Below are positions 63,380-64,000 of a stretch of 64,000 nucleotides of DNA, in pieces. The position numbers were made by a program, and so were the translations under genes. The notes under the pieces were generated by a model. It saw only the letters and a program-made list of their open reading frames with translations, ran no database searches and was not told where the DNA came from. How positions within the stretch are numbered: position 1 is the stretch's first letter; each line of letters opens with the position of its first letter. The DNA comes from an uncultured Lachnospiraceae bacterium (GTDB lineage: Bacteria; Bacillota; Clostridia; Lachnospirales; Lachnospiraceae), in NCBI GenBank assembly GCA_949840805.1, contig CATKXR010000004.1, forward strand, positions 62,001-126,000, read 5' to 3'.

Positions 63380-64000
63380 TTATGATTCTACGGTAGTATT
63401 GGCAATCTTCTCATAGTATTTAACAATACTGGAGTGGTCCTCTTTTTCATATCCGTCGGCTTTGAGTCCCTGCATGATTTCCATTAACTGGCCGGTCAGC
63501 GGAACCGGGGAGCTGATTGCATGGGCGGCGTTCAAAGCATTATTCAGGTCCTTGATATGCAGCTCAATACGGAAACCCGGCTTAAAGTTTCTTGCCAGAA
63601 TCATGGGAGCCTTGGCATCCATAACCGTGGATCCTGCCAGTCCGCCACGGATTGCCTGATATACCAGCTCCGGATCGGTGCCGGCTTTTTTGGCAAAGGT
63701 CAGTGCCTCGGAAACGGCGGCAATATTTACGGCAACCACGATCTGGTTGGCAAGCTTTGCAACATTACCGGAACCTAATTCACCGACATAAACAACAGAA
63801 CCGGCCATTACCATCAGCATATCATAATATTTGTCAAACAGCTCTTTTTTACCGCCTACCATTACGGATAAGGTTCCGTCGATAGCCTTGGGCTCGCCGC
63901 CGGACACGGGGGCGTCCAGCATCTCGATTCCAAACTTGGCAGCCTCGGCTCCGATTGCCTTGCTTTCGGTTGGGTCGATGGAACTCATGTCAATCAATAC
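63380..64000 (-). CDS. garR: Tartronate semialdehyde reductase, cut by the right window edge
   Basis: The frame is open to the window end, so the N-terminal NAD-binding part is missing; 206 residues are visible. VIDMSSIDPTESKAIGA, DAPVSGGEPKAIDGTLSVM, the catalytic lysine in GNVAKLANQIVV, and KDLNNALNAAHAISSPVPLT are typical of GarR/GlxR (2-hydroxy-3-oxopropionate reductase). It reduces tartronate semialdehyde to D-glycerate with NAD(P)H. It is followed 60 bases later by the aldolase gene and then garK. Other 3-hydroxyacid dehydrogenases share the fold, but the gene set favours GarR. Confidence 0.92.
   Translation of the reverse strand, partial: VLIDMSSIDPTESKAIGAEAAKFGIEMLDAPVSGGEPKAIDGTLSVMVGGKKELFDKYYDMLMVMAGSVVYVGELGSGNVAKLANQIVVAVNIAAVSEALTFAKKAGTDPELVYQAIRGGLAGSTVMDAKAPMILARNFKPGFRIELHIKDLNNALNAAHAISSPVPLTGQLMEIMQGLKADGYEKEDHSSIVKYYEKIANTTVES

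Overview
The window comes from an endospore-forming Firmicute of the class Clostridia, most likely a Lachnospiraceae or close relative. Supporting evidence: a clear SpoIIR and a CotS-like spore-coat kinase, type III glutamine synthetase, a ChW-type polysaccharide deacetylase, strong AGGAGG ribosome binding sites, Gram-positive sigma-A promoters, and moderately GC-rich low-copy housekeeping genes. No rRNA, tRNA, CRISPR array, prophage or insertion sequence was seen. Species was not assigned.

Region 1 (1-11.4 kb, all minus strand) is a dense phospho-signalling island read from one near-consensus promoter at 11391-11418. It encodes two PP2C phosphatases, a PASTA-type Ser/Thr kinase, a second transmembrane Ser/Thr kinase whose outer half looks like an ABC-transporter solute-binding protein, a pseudokinase, one canonical and two degenerate FHA proteins (one with twelve Asp-rich Thr-x-x-Ile/Met repeats), a secreted cell-wall-binding protein and a YARHG-domain membrane protein. 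Eight of the proteins begin with a paired-cysteine zinc-ribbon-like motif. This is the best candidate for an undescribed system.

Region 2 (11.7-16.6 kb) holds glnN, a MATE exporter and a GldA-like dehydrogenase. Region 3 (16.8-31.6 kb) is a hexarate (galactarate/glucarate) utilisation region: two paralogous LysR regulators around garD, a TctCBA tripartite transporter, gudD, a LarA-like enzyme, a FadR-type GntR regulator and a three-gene flavoprotein/iron-sulfur oxidoreductase set. The lower part of the pathway (DapA-family aldolase, tartronate semialdehyde reductase, glycerate kinase, plus an AEC carrier and a PPC-domain protein) lies 30 kb away at 59.7-64 kb on the minus strand. Together they would convert galactarate or glucarate to pyruvate and 2-phosphoglycerate.

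Region 4 (31.6-40.1 kb) has a DMT exporter and a TetR-controlled RND efflux operon with two tandem TolC-like proteins, which is odd in a monoderm. Three matching palindromes overlap its promoter. Region 5 (40-59.6 kb) is core genome: spoIIR, ddl-murI-DUF1934, rpoBC under its own promoter, a small iron-related cysteine-rich membrane protein under a probable Fur box, a polysaccharide deacetylase, a CotS-like protein, phosphoglucomutase, threonine synthase and class II fructose-bisphosphate aldolase.

Functions are inferred by reading motifs. No database search, structure prediction or alignment program was run.
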